A stretch of DNA of 64,000 nucleotides, taken from Ensifer adhaerens. GTDB taxonomy: Bacteria; Pseudomonadota; Alphaproteobacteria; Rhizobiales; Rhizobiaceae. Positions 42,779 to 50,624 of the stretch are shown piece after piece. The notes under the pieces were generated by a model, which did no database searches, was not told the DNA's origin, and saw nothing but the letters and a program-made list of their open reading frames with translations. The position numbers and the translations under genes are program-made. Within the stretch, counting starts at the first letter, position 1. The number at the start of each line of letters is the position of its first letter. The stretch covers positions 1,860,001 through 1,924,000 of the forward strand of contig NZ_CP083349.1 in NCBI RefSeq assembly GCF_020035535.1, read 5' to 3'.

Positions 42779-43608
42779 CAGTGGTGTCCTCCGGGCGTGG
42801 AATGATGCGCTGCCTCGATCGGGCGGCGGCCGATCGGTAGCAGACTCAGAACGAAAAGCCCAACCGCGGCAACGACGATAGACGGTCCCGACGGCGTATC
42901 CCAGTGCAGCGAGCCGAAAAGTCCGCCGGTGACGGCGAGCGCCCCGATGACCGAGGCAAGCGCCGCCATCACCTCTGGCGAAGTCGAGAAGCGCCGTGCG
43001 GTCGCGGCCGGGATGATCAGGAGCGAGGTGATAAGCAGAATGCCGACGATCTTCATGGCGATCGCGATCACAAGCGCCATCAAAAGCATGAAGAAGAGCC
43101 GTGTGCGCTCGGGCTTCAGCCCCTCGGCTTCGGCCAGCTCGGGATTGACGGTCGAAGCCAAGAGCGGCCGCCAGAGATAGACGATCGCAAAGATCACCAG
43201 GATGCCACCACCCCAGATGATGTCGATATCGGATTCGGAGACCGCGAGAATGTCGCCGAAGAGGAAGCCGACCAGATCGATGCGCACCCAGGTCATGAAG
43301 GCGACGATGACGAGGCCGACGGACAGCGCCGAATGGGAGAGGATGCCAAGCAACGCATCCGTCGACAGCGCGCCGCGCCGCTGCAGGAAGAGGAGCAGCA
43401 CCGAGACGACGGAAGCGACGATGAAGACGCTGAGCATCAGATTGAGCTCGAGCAGCAGCGACAGCGCCACACCGAGCAGCGCCGAATGCGCCATGGTGTC
43501 ACCGAAATAGGCCATGCGGCGCCAGATGACGAAGCAGCCGAGCGGCCCGGCCATGACGGCGATACCGATGCCAGCGATCAGCGCGCGCACGAAGAAGTCG
43601 TCAAGCAT
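42778..43608 (-). CDS. znuB: Zinc ABC transporter permease
   Basis: A 276-residue inner-membrane permease of the ZnuB/MntB family with about eight helices. The ATG at 43608 gives MLDDFFVRALIAGIGIAVMA; family features are GCFVIWRRMAYFGDTMAHSA, the conserved loop, and ETEGLKPERTRL-like AEAEGLKPERTRLFF before the last helices. The C-terminus has a short His-rich tail (AAHHSTPGGHH). It overlaps znuC by 8 bp and zur by one base, so all three are coupled. It imports Zn2+ delivered by ZnuA. Confidence 0.94.
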   Translation of the reverse strand: MLDDFFVRALIAGIGIAVMAGPLGCFVIWRRMAYFGDTMAHSALLGVALSLLLELNLMLSVFIVASVVSVLLLFLQRRGALSTDALLGILSHSALSVGLVIVAFMTWVRIDLVGFLFGDILAVSESDIDIIWGGGILVIFAIVYLWRPLLASTVNPELAEAEGLKPERTRLFFMLLMALVIAIAMKIVGILLITSLLIIPAATARRFSTSPEVMAALASVIGALAVTGGLFGSLHWDTPSGPSIVVAAVGLFVLSLLPIGRRPIEAAHHSTPGGHH

Positions 43609-44506
43609 CGCGCTTCTCCTTCGCGTCGTAGCCATGCAGCCGGGTGTGATGGCCGCAGCCGCAATCCTCGCCGTGGTCGTGCACGTTTTCCTCGTGATCG
43701 TGGTGGTGGCCGTCGCCGGGGTAGCAATGCTCGGTAATCGAACCGTCCGCATGCAGCACCCGGCCATCGGGCAGATGGGTGTGATCGTGGTGGTGGCTGT
43801 AGACGGCAAGCGCATTGGCGGCCCGACGTCCGAAGAGCTTCTGGTATTCGGGGCTCTGGCTGACCACCTGCGGCGTGCCGCGGCAGCAGACATGGCCGTT
43901 CAGGCAGACGACCGTATCGGTCTCGGCCATGACGATGTGCAGGTCGTGCGAGATCAACAGGATGCCGCAGCCGGTGCGGTTGCGGATCTGCTTGATCAGT
44001 TCGTAGAGCGCGATCTCACCGCTGAAATCGACCCCCTGCACCGGCTCGTCGAGTACCAGCAGGTCCGGCTTGCGGGCAATGGCGCGGGCGAGCAGCGCGC
44101 GCTGGAACTCGCCACCGGAGAGATGCTGCACCTCGGATTTCGCCAGGTGCAGCACGCCGGTCGCCGACAGCGCTTCCTCGATCTCCCGGCCCTTCAGTGG
44201 CCCGGTCAGCGTCATCAGCCGTTCGACCGTCAAAGGCAGCGTCCAGTCGACGCTGAGCTTCTGCGGCACGTAGCCGACCTTCAGGCCCGGCTTGCGCTCG
44301 ACATAGCCCTCGTCCGGCTTCAGCACGCCGATCGCCGTCTTCGCCGTCGTCGATTTGCCCGAGCCATTCGGCCCGATCAGCGTGACGATCTCGCCCGGGC
44401 TGATCGAGAACTCGACGCCGCGCACCAGCCAGCGGCCGTTGCGGCGCACGCCGGTATTGCTGAGATTGACCAGCGGCAGCGTTTCTGGGGAGCGGAAATT
44501 CAGCAT
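43601..44506 (-). CDS. znuC: Zinc ABC transporter ATP-binding protein
   Basis: A 301-residue ATPase driving zinc import. Walker A is IGPNGSGKSTTAKTAIG, the signature LSGGEFQRALLARAIARKP, Walker B LLVLDEPVQGVD, and the switch His is in LLISHDLHIVMAE. The last 65 residues are unusually His-rich (SHHHDHTHLPDG, then DGHHHDHEENVHDHGEDCGC), a likely zinc reservoir or sensor. The ATG at 44506 is chosen from a longer open frame because it matches the family start. Divergent from znuA with two Zur-like boxes between. Confidence 0.95.
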   Translation of the reverse strand: MLNFRSPETLPLVNLSNTGVRRNGRWLVRGVEFSISPGEIVTLIGPNGSGKSTTAKTAIGVLKPDEGYVERKPGLKVGYVPQKLSVDWTLPLTVERLMTLTGPLKGREIEEALSATGVLHLAKSEVQHLSGGEFQRALLARAIARKPDLLVLDEPVQGVDFSGEIALYELIKQIRNRTGCGILLISHDLHIVMAETDTVVCLNGHVCCRGTPQVVSQSPEYQKLFGRRAANALAVYSHHHDHTHLPDGRVLHADGSITEHCYPGDGHHHDHEENVHDHGEDCGCGHHTRLHGYDAKEKRDA

Positions 44507-44549
44507 GAAAAAATTCCGGATTGGATGGTTGCCACTGGCTATCGCACAC

Positions 44550-44562
44550 GTTATAGCATAAC
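44550..44562. promoter_or_regulatory. Zur-box-like palindrome, znuC side
   Basis: GTTATAGCATAAC has perfect 5-bp arms around AGC. It lies 44 bp upstream of the znuC start and resembles the alphaproteobacterial Zur operator core (GTTAT...ATAAC). Confidence 0.65.
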
Positions 44563-44571
44563 GCAATTGAT

Positions 44572-44584
44572 GTAATAACATTAC
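44572..44584. promoter_or_regulatory. Zur-box-like palindrome, znuA side
   Basis: GTAATAACATTAC has perfect 5-bp arms around AAC, centred 22 bp (two helical turns) from the first box. Together they could control the divergent znuA and znuCB-zur promoters. Confidence 0.65.
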
Positions 44585-44690
44585 ATTACTGCTTCAAGAC
44601 CGGCAACGGCCTCTCGCAGTGATGCCTCGCATGCCCGACAGCGCGCCCGGTCGATGCGGCCAGGTGCGTCATTCAAGCCCGGAGAACCCG

Positions 44691-45704
44691 ATGAAATCGA
44701 CATCCGCCCTGCTCTTTGCCTCCACCATGCTCTTCGCCGCGCCGGCATTCGCTGCCGGCCCCAATGTGGTGGTCTCGATCAAGCCGATCCACTCCCTCGT
44801 CGCCTCGATCATGCAGGGTGTCGGCGAGCCATCGCTGATCGTCGAGGGCGCGGCCTCCCCGCACACCTACAACATGAAACCCTCCAACGCCTCGGCCCTG
44901 CAGGCGGCGAAGGTGGTCTTCTGGGTCGGCCCCGGGCTCGAAGCCTTCCTCGACAAGCCGCTCGATGCGCTTTCCGGTGACGCAAAGGTGGTGGAACTCA
45001 GCGAGGCCCCGGGCATCGAGAAGCTGAAGTTCCGCGAAGGCGGTGCCTTCGAAGCCCATGACCACGGCGAAGAGGGCGAGGAAGGCCACAAGCATGCGGA
45101 AGGCGAAGCGGAACACGATCACGCCGCAGCGCCGGAAGCGGCCGAAGCGCACGAGGGGCACGATCACGACCACGGTCATGGCGACACCGACATGCACATG
45201 TGGCTCGACCCAATGAATGCCAAGGCGATGGCCGCCGAGATCGAAAAGACGCTCGCCGCGGCCGATCCGGACAATGCCGGCGCCTACAAGGCCAATCTGG
45301 AAGCGCTGAACAAGCGGCTGGATGGGCTCGACGCCAAGCTGACGGAGACCGTGGCGCCGGTGAAGGACAAGCCCTTCGTCGTCTTCCACGACGCCTACCA
45401 GTATTTCGAGCATCGCTACAAGGTCCGCGTCGCCGGCTCGATCACCGTCAGCCCGGAGGTGCTGCCGGGTGCGGAGCGGCTGTCGCAGATCCACGCCAAG
45501 ATCAAGGAATTGGGTGCAACCTGCGTCTTTGCCGAGCCGCAGTTCGAGCCGAAGCTGATCAATGTGGTGATCGAGGGAACGCCGGCCAAATCCGGCACGC
45601 TCGACCCGGAGGCCGGCACACTCGACGCCGGCCCGGACCTCTATTTCCAGATGATGGAAGGCATCGGCACGTCGCTGAAGACCTGCCTCGCCTCGGCAAG
45701 CTGA
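44691..45704 (+). CDS. znuA: Zinc ABC transporter substrate-binding protein
   Basis: A 337-residue periplasmic protein that captures zinc for ZnuBC. A signal peptide (MKSTSALLFASTMLFAAPAF then AAG) precedes the mature part. Zinc-binding histidines fit AASPHTYNMKPSNASALQAA (His in the first lobe), DMHMWLDPMNAKAM and FVVFHDAYQYFEHRYKV. Between the first two lies a long His/Glu-rich loop (HDHGEEGEEGHKHAEGEAEH), typical of ZnuA. GGAGAAC lies 6 bases before the ATG. It is divergent from znuC and, after a mosaic repeat, followed by a zinc-metallochaperone-type GTPase gene. Confidence 0.96.
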   Translation: MKSTSALLFASTMLFAAPAFAAGPNVVVSIKPIHSLVASIMQGVGEPSLIVEGAASPHTYNMKPSNASALQAAKVVFWVGPGLEAFLDKPLDALSGDAKVVELSEAPGIEKLKFREGGAFEAHDHGEEGEEGHKHAEGEAEHDHAAAPEAAEAHEGHDHDHGHGDTDMHMWLDPMNAKAMAAEIEKTLAAADPDNAGAYKANLEALNKRLDGLDAKLTETVAPVKDKPFVVFHDAYQYFEHRYKVRVAGSITVSPEVLPGAERLSQIHAKIKELGATCVFAEPQFEPKLINVVIEGTPAKSGTLDPEAGTLDAGPDLYFQMMEGIGTSLKTCLASAS

Positions 45705-45813
45705 CCCGTCCTCCCAAGACGGTTTGGGTGGGCGCCAACTCGAACAAGGGCAGCGCCCACCTCTCTCCGCTGGCAAGACGTGGTATGGCATGCTTGCAAG
45801 CGGTTCCCCCCGC

Positions 45814-45958
45814 ACTCCGTCATCCTCGCCCTTGTGGCGGGAATCCAGCGGCCCGACATCCGTCGGGTCAAAAGATTCTTCCGGCCCAATGACTTGGGCC
45901 AATCCGCAGTTCCTTTGGAACTGCCAGGGATTCCTGTGACAACCACAGGAATGACGGC
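45814..45958. repeat. RIME-like mosaic palindromic repeat, copy 3
   Basis: Five consecutive stem-loops: TCATCCTCGCCCTTGTGGCG with GGAATCCAGC; CCCGACATCCGTCGGG; GGCCCAATGACTTGGGCC; CAGTTCCTTTGGAACTG; and ATTCCTGTGACAACCACAGG with AATGACGG. The end blocks equal those of the copies at 31.3, 31.6 and 52.6 kb. It occupies most of the gap between znuA and the CobW-type GTPase gene. Confidence 0.8.
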
Positions 45959-46062
45959 CGTTATTGGCCGTGCCCTTGTCATCAGGCCCTCCCGATCAGA
46001 GGCGACCTTCTCAGCAGGCTGAGGCGGGCGATCGCGCTCGCCTTTTTCATCCGCAACATTCG

Positions 46063-46078
46063 TAACGATATAACATTA
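46063..46078. promoter_or_regulatory. Zur-box-like palindrome before the CobW-type GTPase gene
   Basis: TAACGATATAACATTA is an imperfect palindrome (6 of 8 positions matched) with the same core as the boxes between znuC and znuA. It ends 12 bp before the start codon, overlapping the likely promoter. Confidence 0.55.
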
Positions 46079-46090
46079 TAGGATCGATCG

Positions 46091-47293
46091 ATGGAAAAGC
46101 TTCCCGTCACCGTGCTCTCCGGCTTTCTCGGCGCCGGCAAGACGACCCTGCTCAATCACTTGCTCTCCAACCGCGACGGCCTGCGCGTCGCCGTCATCGT
46201 CAATGACATGAGCGAGGTCAACATCGATGCAGCGCTGGTGCGCGACGGCGGCGCCGGTCTGTCGCGCACGGAAGAGGAACTGGTAGAAATGACCAATGGC
46301 TGCATCTGTTGCACGCTGCGCGACGATCTCCTGAAGGAGGTCCGCATCCTCGCGGAACAGAGCCGCTTCGACTATCTGCTGATCGAATCGAGCGGCATTT
46401 CCGAGCCCCTGCCCGTCGCCACCACCTTCGATTTTCGCGACGAGGACGGTGAAAGCCTGGCCGATGTCGCGCGCCTCGACACGATGGTGACGGTCGTCGA
46501 CGCCGTGAACCTGATCGCTAACTATTCCTCGCTCGATTTCCTCGCCGATCGCGGTGAGACCGCCGGCGAAGGCGATACGCGCACGCTGGTCGACCTCCTG
46601 GTCGAGCAGATCGAATTTGCCGATGTCGTCGTCCTCAACAAGATCGGCACGGCGACGCCCGAGCAGGTGGATGCCGCCCGCAAGATCATCGTCGGGCTCA
46701 ATCCCGATGCGCGGCTGATCGAGACCGATTTCGGCAAGGTCAACCTGCGCGAGGTGCTTGGAACCGGCCGCTTCGATCTCGCCAAGGCGGAAGAGCATCC
46801 GCTCTGGTACAAGGAACTGCATGGTTTCAAAGACCACATCCCGGAGACCGAGGAGTATGGCATCCGCTCCTTCGTCTATCGTGCCCGCCGTCCGCTCGAC
46901 CCCATGCGCTTCCAGGCGTTCCTCAACCGCTCCTGGCCGGGCGTGCTCCGCGCCAAGGGTTTCTTCTGGCTCGCGACCCGCCCACACTACGTCGGCGAGA
47001 TCAGCCAGGCGGGGCCGCTGGTCCGTACAGGAAAGATGGGCCTTTGGTGGTCGGCCGTGCCGAAGGAGCAGTGGCCGCGTGATCCGGGTTTCCTGAAGGC
47101 AGTCGGTCCCTACCTGGATCCGGTCTGGGGCGATCGCCGCCAGGAGATCGTGTTCATCGGCGCCGACCCGATGGACGAGGCAAATCTTCGCGCCGAACTC
47201 GACGCCTGCTTGATTGCCGACGAGAGCTTCCATCCGGAGCGCTGGCGCGATCTCGCCGATCCCTTCGCCAGCTGGTCGCCACGGGCCGCCTGA
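46091..47293 (+). CDS. CobW/COG0523-family GTPase, probable zinc metallochaperone
   Basis: A 400-residue G3E GTPase. It has Walker [21 protein letters not shown], the metal motif [16 protein letters not shown] (GCxCC), Walker [19 protein letters not shown] and the guanine motif VLNKIG. The C-terminal CobW_C domain includes [23 protein letters not shown]0523 proteins of the ZigA/ZagA class deliver zinc to client proteins in zinc shortage. Placement beside znuA, with a Zur-like box just upstream, supports a zinc role over cobalamin synthesis. It overlaps the next small gene by one base. Confidence 0.9.
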   Translation: MEKLPVTVLSGFLGAGKTTLLNHLLSNRDGLRVAVIVNDMSEVNIDAALVRDGGAGLSRTEEELVEMTNGCICCTLRDDLLKEVRILAEQSRFDYLLIESSGISEPLPVATTFDFRDEDGESLADVARLDTMVTVVDAVNLIANYSSLDFLADRGETAGEGDTRTLVDLLVEQIEFADVVVLNKIGTATPEQVDAARKIIVGLNPDARLIETDFGKVNLREVLGTGRFDLAKAEEHPLWYKELHGFKDHIPETEEYGIRSFVYRARRPLDPMRFQAFLNRSWPGVLRAKGFFWLATRPHYVGEISQAGPLVRTGKMGLWWSAVPKEQWPRDPGFLKAVGPYLDPVWGDRRQEIVFIGADPMDEANLRAELDACLIADESFHPERWRDLADPFASWSPRAA

Positions 47294-47508
47294 TGGCAGA
47301 CACTGCGCGCGCGCCGCGCCGACCACGCTTCATCTGCATGGCGCTCAACTCCGCCGGGCGTCCGGTGCCGATGTTCGATCCCTTTCTCGGGGATGCACCC
47401 GGGAGCGAAGTGGATATGCTGGATGTAGCGGGCGAGATCGAAGGACTGCTGTTTGGAGAACGACCGGGCGCCGTCACCGCCCTTGGAAACGGCAAAGGGG
47501 CGGCGTAG
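47293..47508 (+). CDS. Hypothetical protein coupled to the zinc GTPase gene
   Basis: A 71-residue protein whose ATG overlaps the stop of the GTPase gene by one base (TGATG). The sequence RPRFICMALNSAGRPVPMFD then PFLGDAPGSEVDMLDVAGEI has no family I recognise. Tight coupling suggests a role with the GTPase, for instance under zinc shortage; this is inference. A terminator follows at the end of the gene. Confidence 0.65.
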   Translation: MADTARAPRRPRFICMALNSAGRPVPMFDPFLGDAPGSEVDMLDVAGEIEGLLFGERPGAVTALGNGKGAA

Positions 47509-47530
47509 TGAACGCCACCCCTTTGTTGTA
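47493..47530. terminator. Bidirectional stem-loop terminator
   Basis: CAAAGGGGCGGCG pairs with CGCCACCCCTTTG (one mismatch) around TAGTGAA. It lies between the zinc GTPase operon and the convergent RcnB-like gene and overlaps the stop of the small gene. Confidence 0.65.
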
Positions 47531-47547
47531 TCGGCGATCCGTGAGGA

Positions 47548-47949
47548 TCAGCGAACCGTGGTCAGGCCGACGATGACGCCGGTTGCAAGGCTGATCAGCA
47601 GGAAGTCGTTGCCAGACCGCACCCACTGCTGGCCGCGCGGCGGCGGGCGCAGCTTGTAGTAACGGTAGTCGCGCACCTGCGCCATGTGGCGGCGTTCGGC
47701 CGGCGACAGGCGATGACCGCGCGCCCAGCGCTCCTTCTTCTTGACGATCACGCGCTTCTCGATCGTGACGTGCTTGTCGACATGGCGGTCGACGTGACGA
47801 TCCATATGGCGATCGCCATTCCGGTCGATTGGGCGGCGGGAGCGATCATAATTCTGCGCCACCTCGAAAGATCCTGCCGGCTGGGCAAGGGCCGCGACCG
47901 GCGTGATCAGAACGGAGCTGGCGACCAGCGCGATCAGGAGACGTTTCAT
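47548..47949 (-). CDS. RcnB-family periplasmic protein
   Basis: A 133-residue exported protein. The signal peptide is MKRLLIALVASSVLITPVAA then LAQ. The middle holds a charged repeat, DRHMDRHVDRHVDKHV, with a His every four residues, which could bind metal. The C-terminus has the RcnB-type pattern YRYYKLRPPPRGQQWVRSGN then DFLLISLATGVI. RcnB modulates Ni/Co efflux in E. coli; in Rhizobiales these proteins are numerous and their roles are not known. The frame stays open upstream, but the ATG at 47949 gives the signal peptide. Confidence 0.82.
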   Translation of the reverse strand: MKRLLIALVASSVLITPVAALAQPAGSFEVAQNYDRSRRPIDRNGDRHMDRHVDRHVDKHVTIEKRVIVKKKERWARGHRLSPAERRHMAQVRDYRYYKLRPPPRGQQWVRSGNDFLLISLATGVIVGLTTVR

Positions 47950-48073
47950 TCGGGTGTCCTTTCGTTGTATGCACCCGGAAACTAGGCCACGCTTCCTGAA
48001 CCGAATATGAAACTCTACATTACAAATACGTAATGATATCTGATGCTTATTCGTATTTTCTAATGTTTTTGCA

Positions 48074-49702
48074 TTAGCCCGCACCAAGACTGACGTAACG
48101 GAAGCAATCGAAATCGGCGGGCTTGCCGGCACCGGATGTATCGAAGGCGAACATGCCGGCGAAGGCGCCGGTGAAGGATCCATGCTCGCCGCGGCCACCC
48201 TCGTCCGAGACCACGCCCGCATCGAGAACCGGGCCGACCGCGCGCCAATCGCCTGCCCGCCTCTCCCGCCAGAAGAACTGCAGATCGTTGTCGCGGATCT
48301 CCATGGCAAGCTCGATCGGGCCATCCGGAATGGCGACGCCGCTGCCAAGCGGAAATTCCAGCCGGCCATGCGGGAAATCACCCGGACATGACAGGATCGT
48401 CAGCGCCCGCCCCAGCGTTTCATGCCAGGTGACGCCGAGTGCATGGAACTTGTGGCGGTTGTAGTAATGCGTCAGGCCCGCGACCTGCTGGTAGGTTTCG
48501 GCCGTGAAGTCGACGGCTGTTTCGGCGCGGAAGGAATGATGCTCCTGCCGCCGCGCCACCAGCGCCTGCTCGAACCAGCTGCCGATGCTCTCGCGGCCGA
48601 AGAGCCGGAGATGACCGGCTCTCCTCTCCGGCGAGAAGATCCGCTCCGGCCGCGGCGTGCGCAGCCACTGGAACTCCAGAGGAAGTGCGTCGTCGTCGAA
48701 ATCCGTCTCCACGACATCAGGCGCCTGCAGCTCTTCCACCGGCCCCGGCGCGGGCACGAGCACCTCTGGCACCGGGCCGCCATTCTCCAGATAGAGCCAG
48801 CCGTCGTCGCGCCAGACGCATTTCTGCAGCGCCGTCTCGCGGCCGAGCGTGCAGCGGCGCAGAGGCGCAAGCGGCCGGCCGGTCAGGTGCGTGTGATAGG
48901 CCTGGCCATCAGGCGTTTCGACATATTGCCCGTGACCGGCACGCTGCAACGGCGCATCCGGGTGATCCTTTGACGTGATCAGATAGGTATCCGGGTGCAT
49001 TTCATAGGGGCCGTCGATGGAGCGTGAGCGCGCCATTGTGACGGCGTGGTCGTAGCCGGTGCCGCCTTCCGCCGTCGTCAGGTAATACCAGCCGTTCTTC
49101 TTGAAGAGATGCGGACCCTCGACGAGGCCGAGCGGCGAACCGGCAAAGATGTTCTTCACCGGGCCGACGAGCTTGCGGGTGCGCTCGTCCCACTCCTGCA
49201 GCAGGATGCCGTCGAAGGCCGGATGTTTCGGCGAACCGCCGAAGCTTTCAGTCCGGTGGTTCCACTGCATGTTGAGGAACCACTTGCGCCCATCGTCGTC
49301 ATGAAACAGCGACGGGTCGAAGCCTGAGGAATTGACGTAGACCGGATCCGACCAGGTCGTCTCGATCGCCTCTGCCGTGACGATGTAATTGTGCGCGTCC
49401 TTGAAGTTGCCGTCGAAGCGCTTGACGTCGGTGTAGACCAGCCAGAACAGGCCGTCGTCGTAAGAGAGACACGGCGCCCAGATGCCGCAGCTGTCCGGGT
49501 TGCCGCGCATGTCGAGTTGGCTTGCGCGCTCCAGCGGCCGGCGGATGACCTTCCAGTTCACCAGATCCCGCGAGTGGTGGATCTGCACGCCCGGGTACCA
49601 TTCGAAGGTAGAGGTCGCGATGTAATAGTCGTCTCCGACGCGGCAGATCGATGGGTCCGGGTTGAAGCCCCTAAGGATCGGGTTGCGGATCATGGCGGTC
49701 AT
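48074..49702 (-). CDS. xynB: Glycoside hydrolase family 43 beta-xylosidase
   Basis: A 542-residue cytoplasmic enzyme that removes xylose (or arabinose) from xylo-oligosaccharides. The five-bladed propeller has the catalytic acids in FNPDPSICRVGDDYYIATST (general base Asp), SGFDPSLFHDDDGRKWFLNM (pKa-modulating Asp) and GLVEGPHLFKKNGWYYLTTA (general acid Glu). The C-terminal 200 residues form the usual beta-sandwich domain (GLTHYYNRHKFHALGVTWHE). No signal peptide. Imported oligosaccharide is the likely substrate, but no cognate transporter adjoins it. A LacI-type operator lies 59 bp upstream of the start. Confidence 0.92.
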   Translation of the reverse strand: MTAMIRNPILRGFNPDPSICRVGDDYYIATSTFEWYPGVQIHHSRDLVNWKVIRRPLERASQLDMRGNPDSCGIWAPCLSYDDGLFWLVYTDVKRFDGNFKDAHNYIVTAEAIETTWSDPVYVNSSGFDPSLFHDDDGRKWFLNMQWNHRTESFGGSPKHPAFDGILLQEWDERTRKLVGPVKNIFAGSPLGLVEGPHLFKKNGWYYLTTAEGGTGYDHAVTMARSRSIDGPYEMHPDTYLITSKDHPDAPLQRAGHGQYVETPDGQAYHTHLTGRPLAPLRRCTLGRETALQKCVWRDDGWLYLENGGPVPEVLVPAPGPVEELQAPDVVETDFDDDALPLEFQWLRTPRPERIFSPERRAGHLRLFGRESIGSWFEQALVARRQEHHSFRAETAVDFTAETYQQVAGLTHYYNRHKFHALGVTWHETLGRALTILSCPGDFPHGRLEFPLGSGVAIPDGPIELAMEIRDNDLQFFWRERRAGDWRAVGPVLDAGVVSDEGGRGEHGSFTGAFAGMFAFDTSGAGKPADFDCFRYVSLGAG

Positions 49703-50048
49703 GTTTTAGGCGTCCTCCGTTGGTGCGCGCATCCGATCTTAAAAATCATACGATTTCAAGACTGCAACGTTGCAGTAAGACGCACGCACCGACCTCCGTG
49801 GCCACCTTTCCACACCGATTCGCACGGCTTGCGGGCCGGCAGGAACCGCCCGCCCATCGTCGGGCAGCCGTTGCAAAACGGGTTTGCACAAACAATGAGC
49901 AGAGCGCCGTGACAGCCTATTCTACTTTAGTCGGAGGCGGCCGAACTACACGGGAAAATCGCATCTCGGACTTGAACGCTCGCTTGAAATCGGCACTCTG
50001 GCTGTGCTTGGCACAACAACGATAAGAGCCACTGCGGGGAGGAAATCG
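49703..50048. other. Divergent intergenic region between xylosidase and TRAP genes
   Basis: The 346-bp gap holds the LacI-type operator near the xylosidase gene and presumably the dctQM promoter (about 49960-50040). No coding frame or RNA gene was seen. No LacI-family regulator gene is inside the window. Confidence 0.5.
49761..49776. promoter_or_regulatory. LacI-family operator
   Basis: ACTGCAACGTTGCAGT is a perfect 16-bp palindrome centred on CG, the form bound by LacI/GalR regulators. It lies 59 bp upstream of the GH43 start, consistent with sugar induction. Confidence 0.65.
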
Positions 50049-50624
50049 ATGAGAGCTTTGCTCGGCTTCAGCCGACTTATAGACACGATCACGGAATTCA
50101 TCGGCAAGGCGGTTTCATGGCTCATCCTGGCGGCCGTGCTCGTCAGCGCCGGAAACGCCGTCATCCGAAAGATCTTCAACATGTCGTCGAACGCCTGGCT
50201 CGAGGCACAATGGTACCTGTTCGGCGCCGCCTTCATGTTCGCCGCCGCCTACACGCTCAGCCAGAACGAACATATCCGCATCGACGTGGTGTACGGCCAG
50301 TTCTCGCGCCGCGTGCAGCACTGGATCGACCTGCTGGGGCATATCTTCTTCCTGATGCCCTTCGTGCTGCTGGTGCTCTATTACCTCTTCCCCTACGTGA
50401 AGATGTCCTACGTATCGGGCGAGGTCTCTTCCTCGGCCGGCGGCCTGATCATCTGGCCCGCCAAGGCCATCCTGCTCTTCGGCTTTCTGCTGCTCGCGTT
50501 TCAGGGCGTATCCGAGATCATCAAGAAGATCGCGATCATGACCGGCAACATGGAGGACCCGACACCCTACGTGCCGACCCATGCGCCGCTTGACGATGTC
50601 GTTTCGCCGGAGACCCGTCCATGA
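50049..50624 (+). CDS. dctQ: TRAP transporter small permease
   Basis: A 191-residue membrane protein with four helices, the DctQ subunit of a tripartite ATP-independent periplasmic transporter. The family motif is visible in RKIFNMSSNAWLEAQWYLFG and AYTLSQNEHIRIDVVYGQFS. The ATG at 50049 follows GGGGAGGAAA. Its stop overlaps the ATG of dctM by 4 bp. It pairs with DctM to import an organic acid using a Na+ gradient; the binding protein dctP is encoded on the other strand 0.9 kb beyond dctM. Confidence 0.9.
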   Translation: MRALLGFSRLIDTITEFIGKAVSWLILAAVLVSAGNAVIRKIFNMSSNAWLEAQWYLFGAAFMFAAAYTLSQNEHIRIDVVYGQFSRRVQHWIDLLGHIFFLMPFVLLVLYYLFPYVKMSYVSGEVSSSAGGLIIWPAKAILLFGFLLLAFQGVSEIIKKIAIMTGNMEDPTPYVPTHAPLDDVVSPETRP

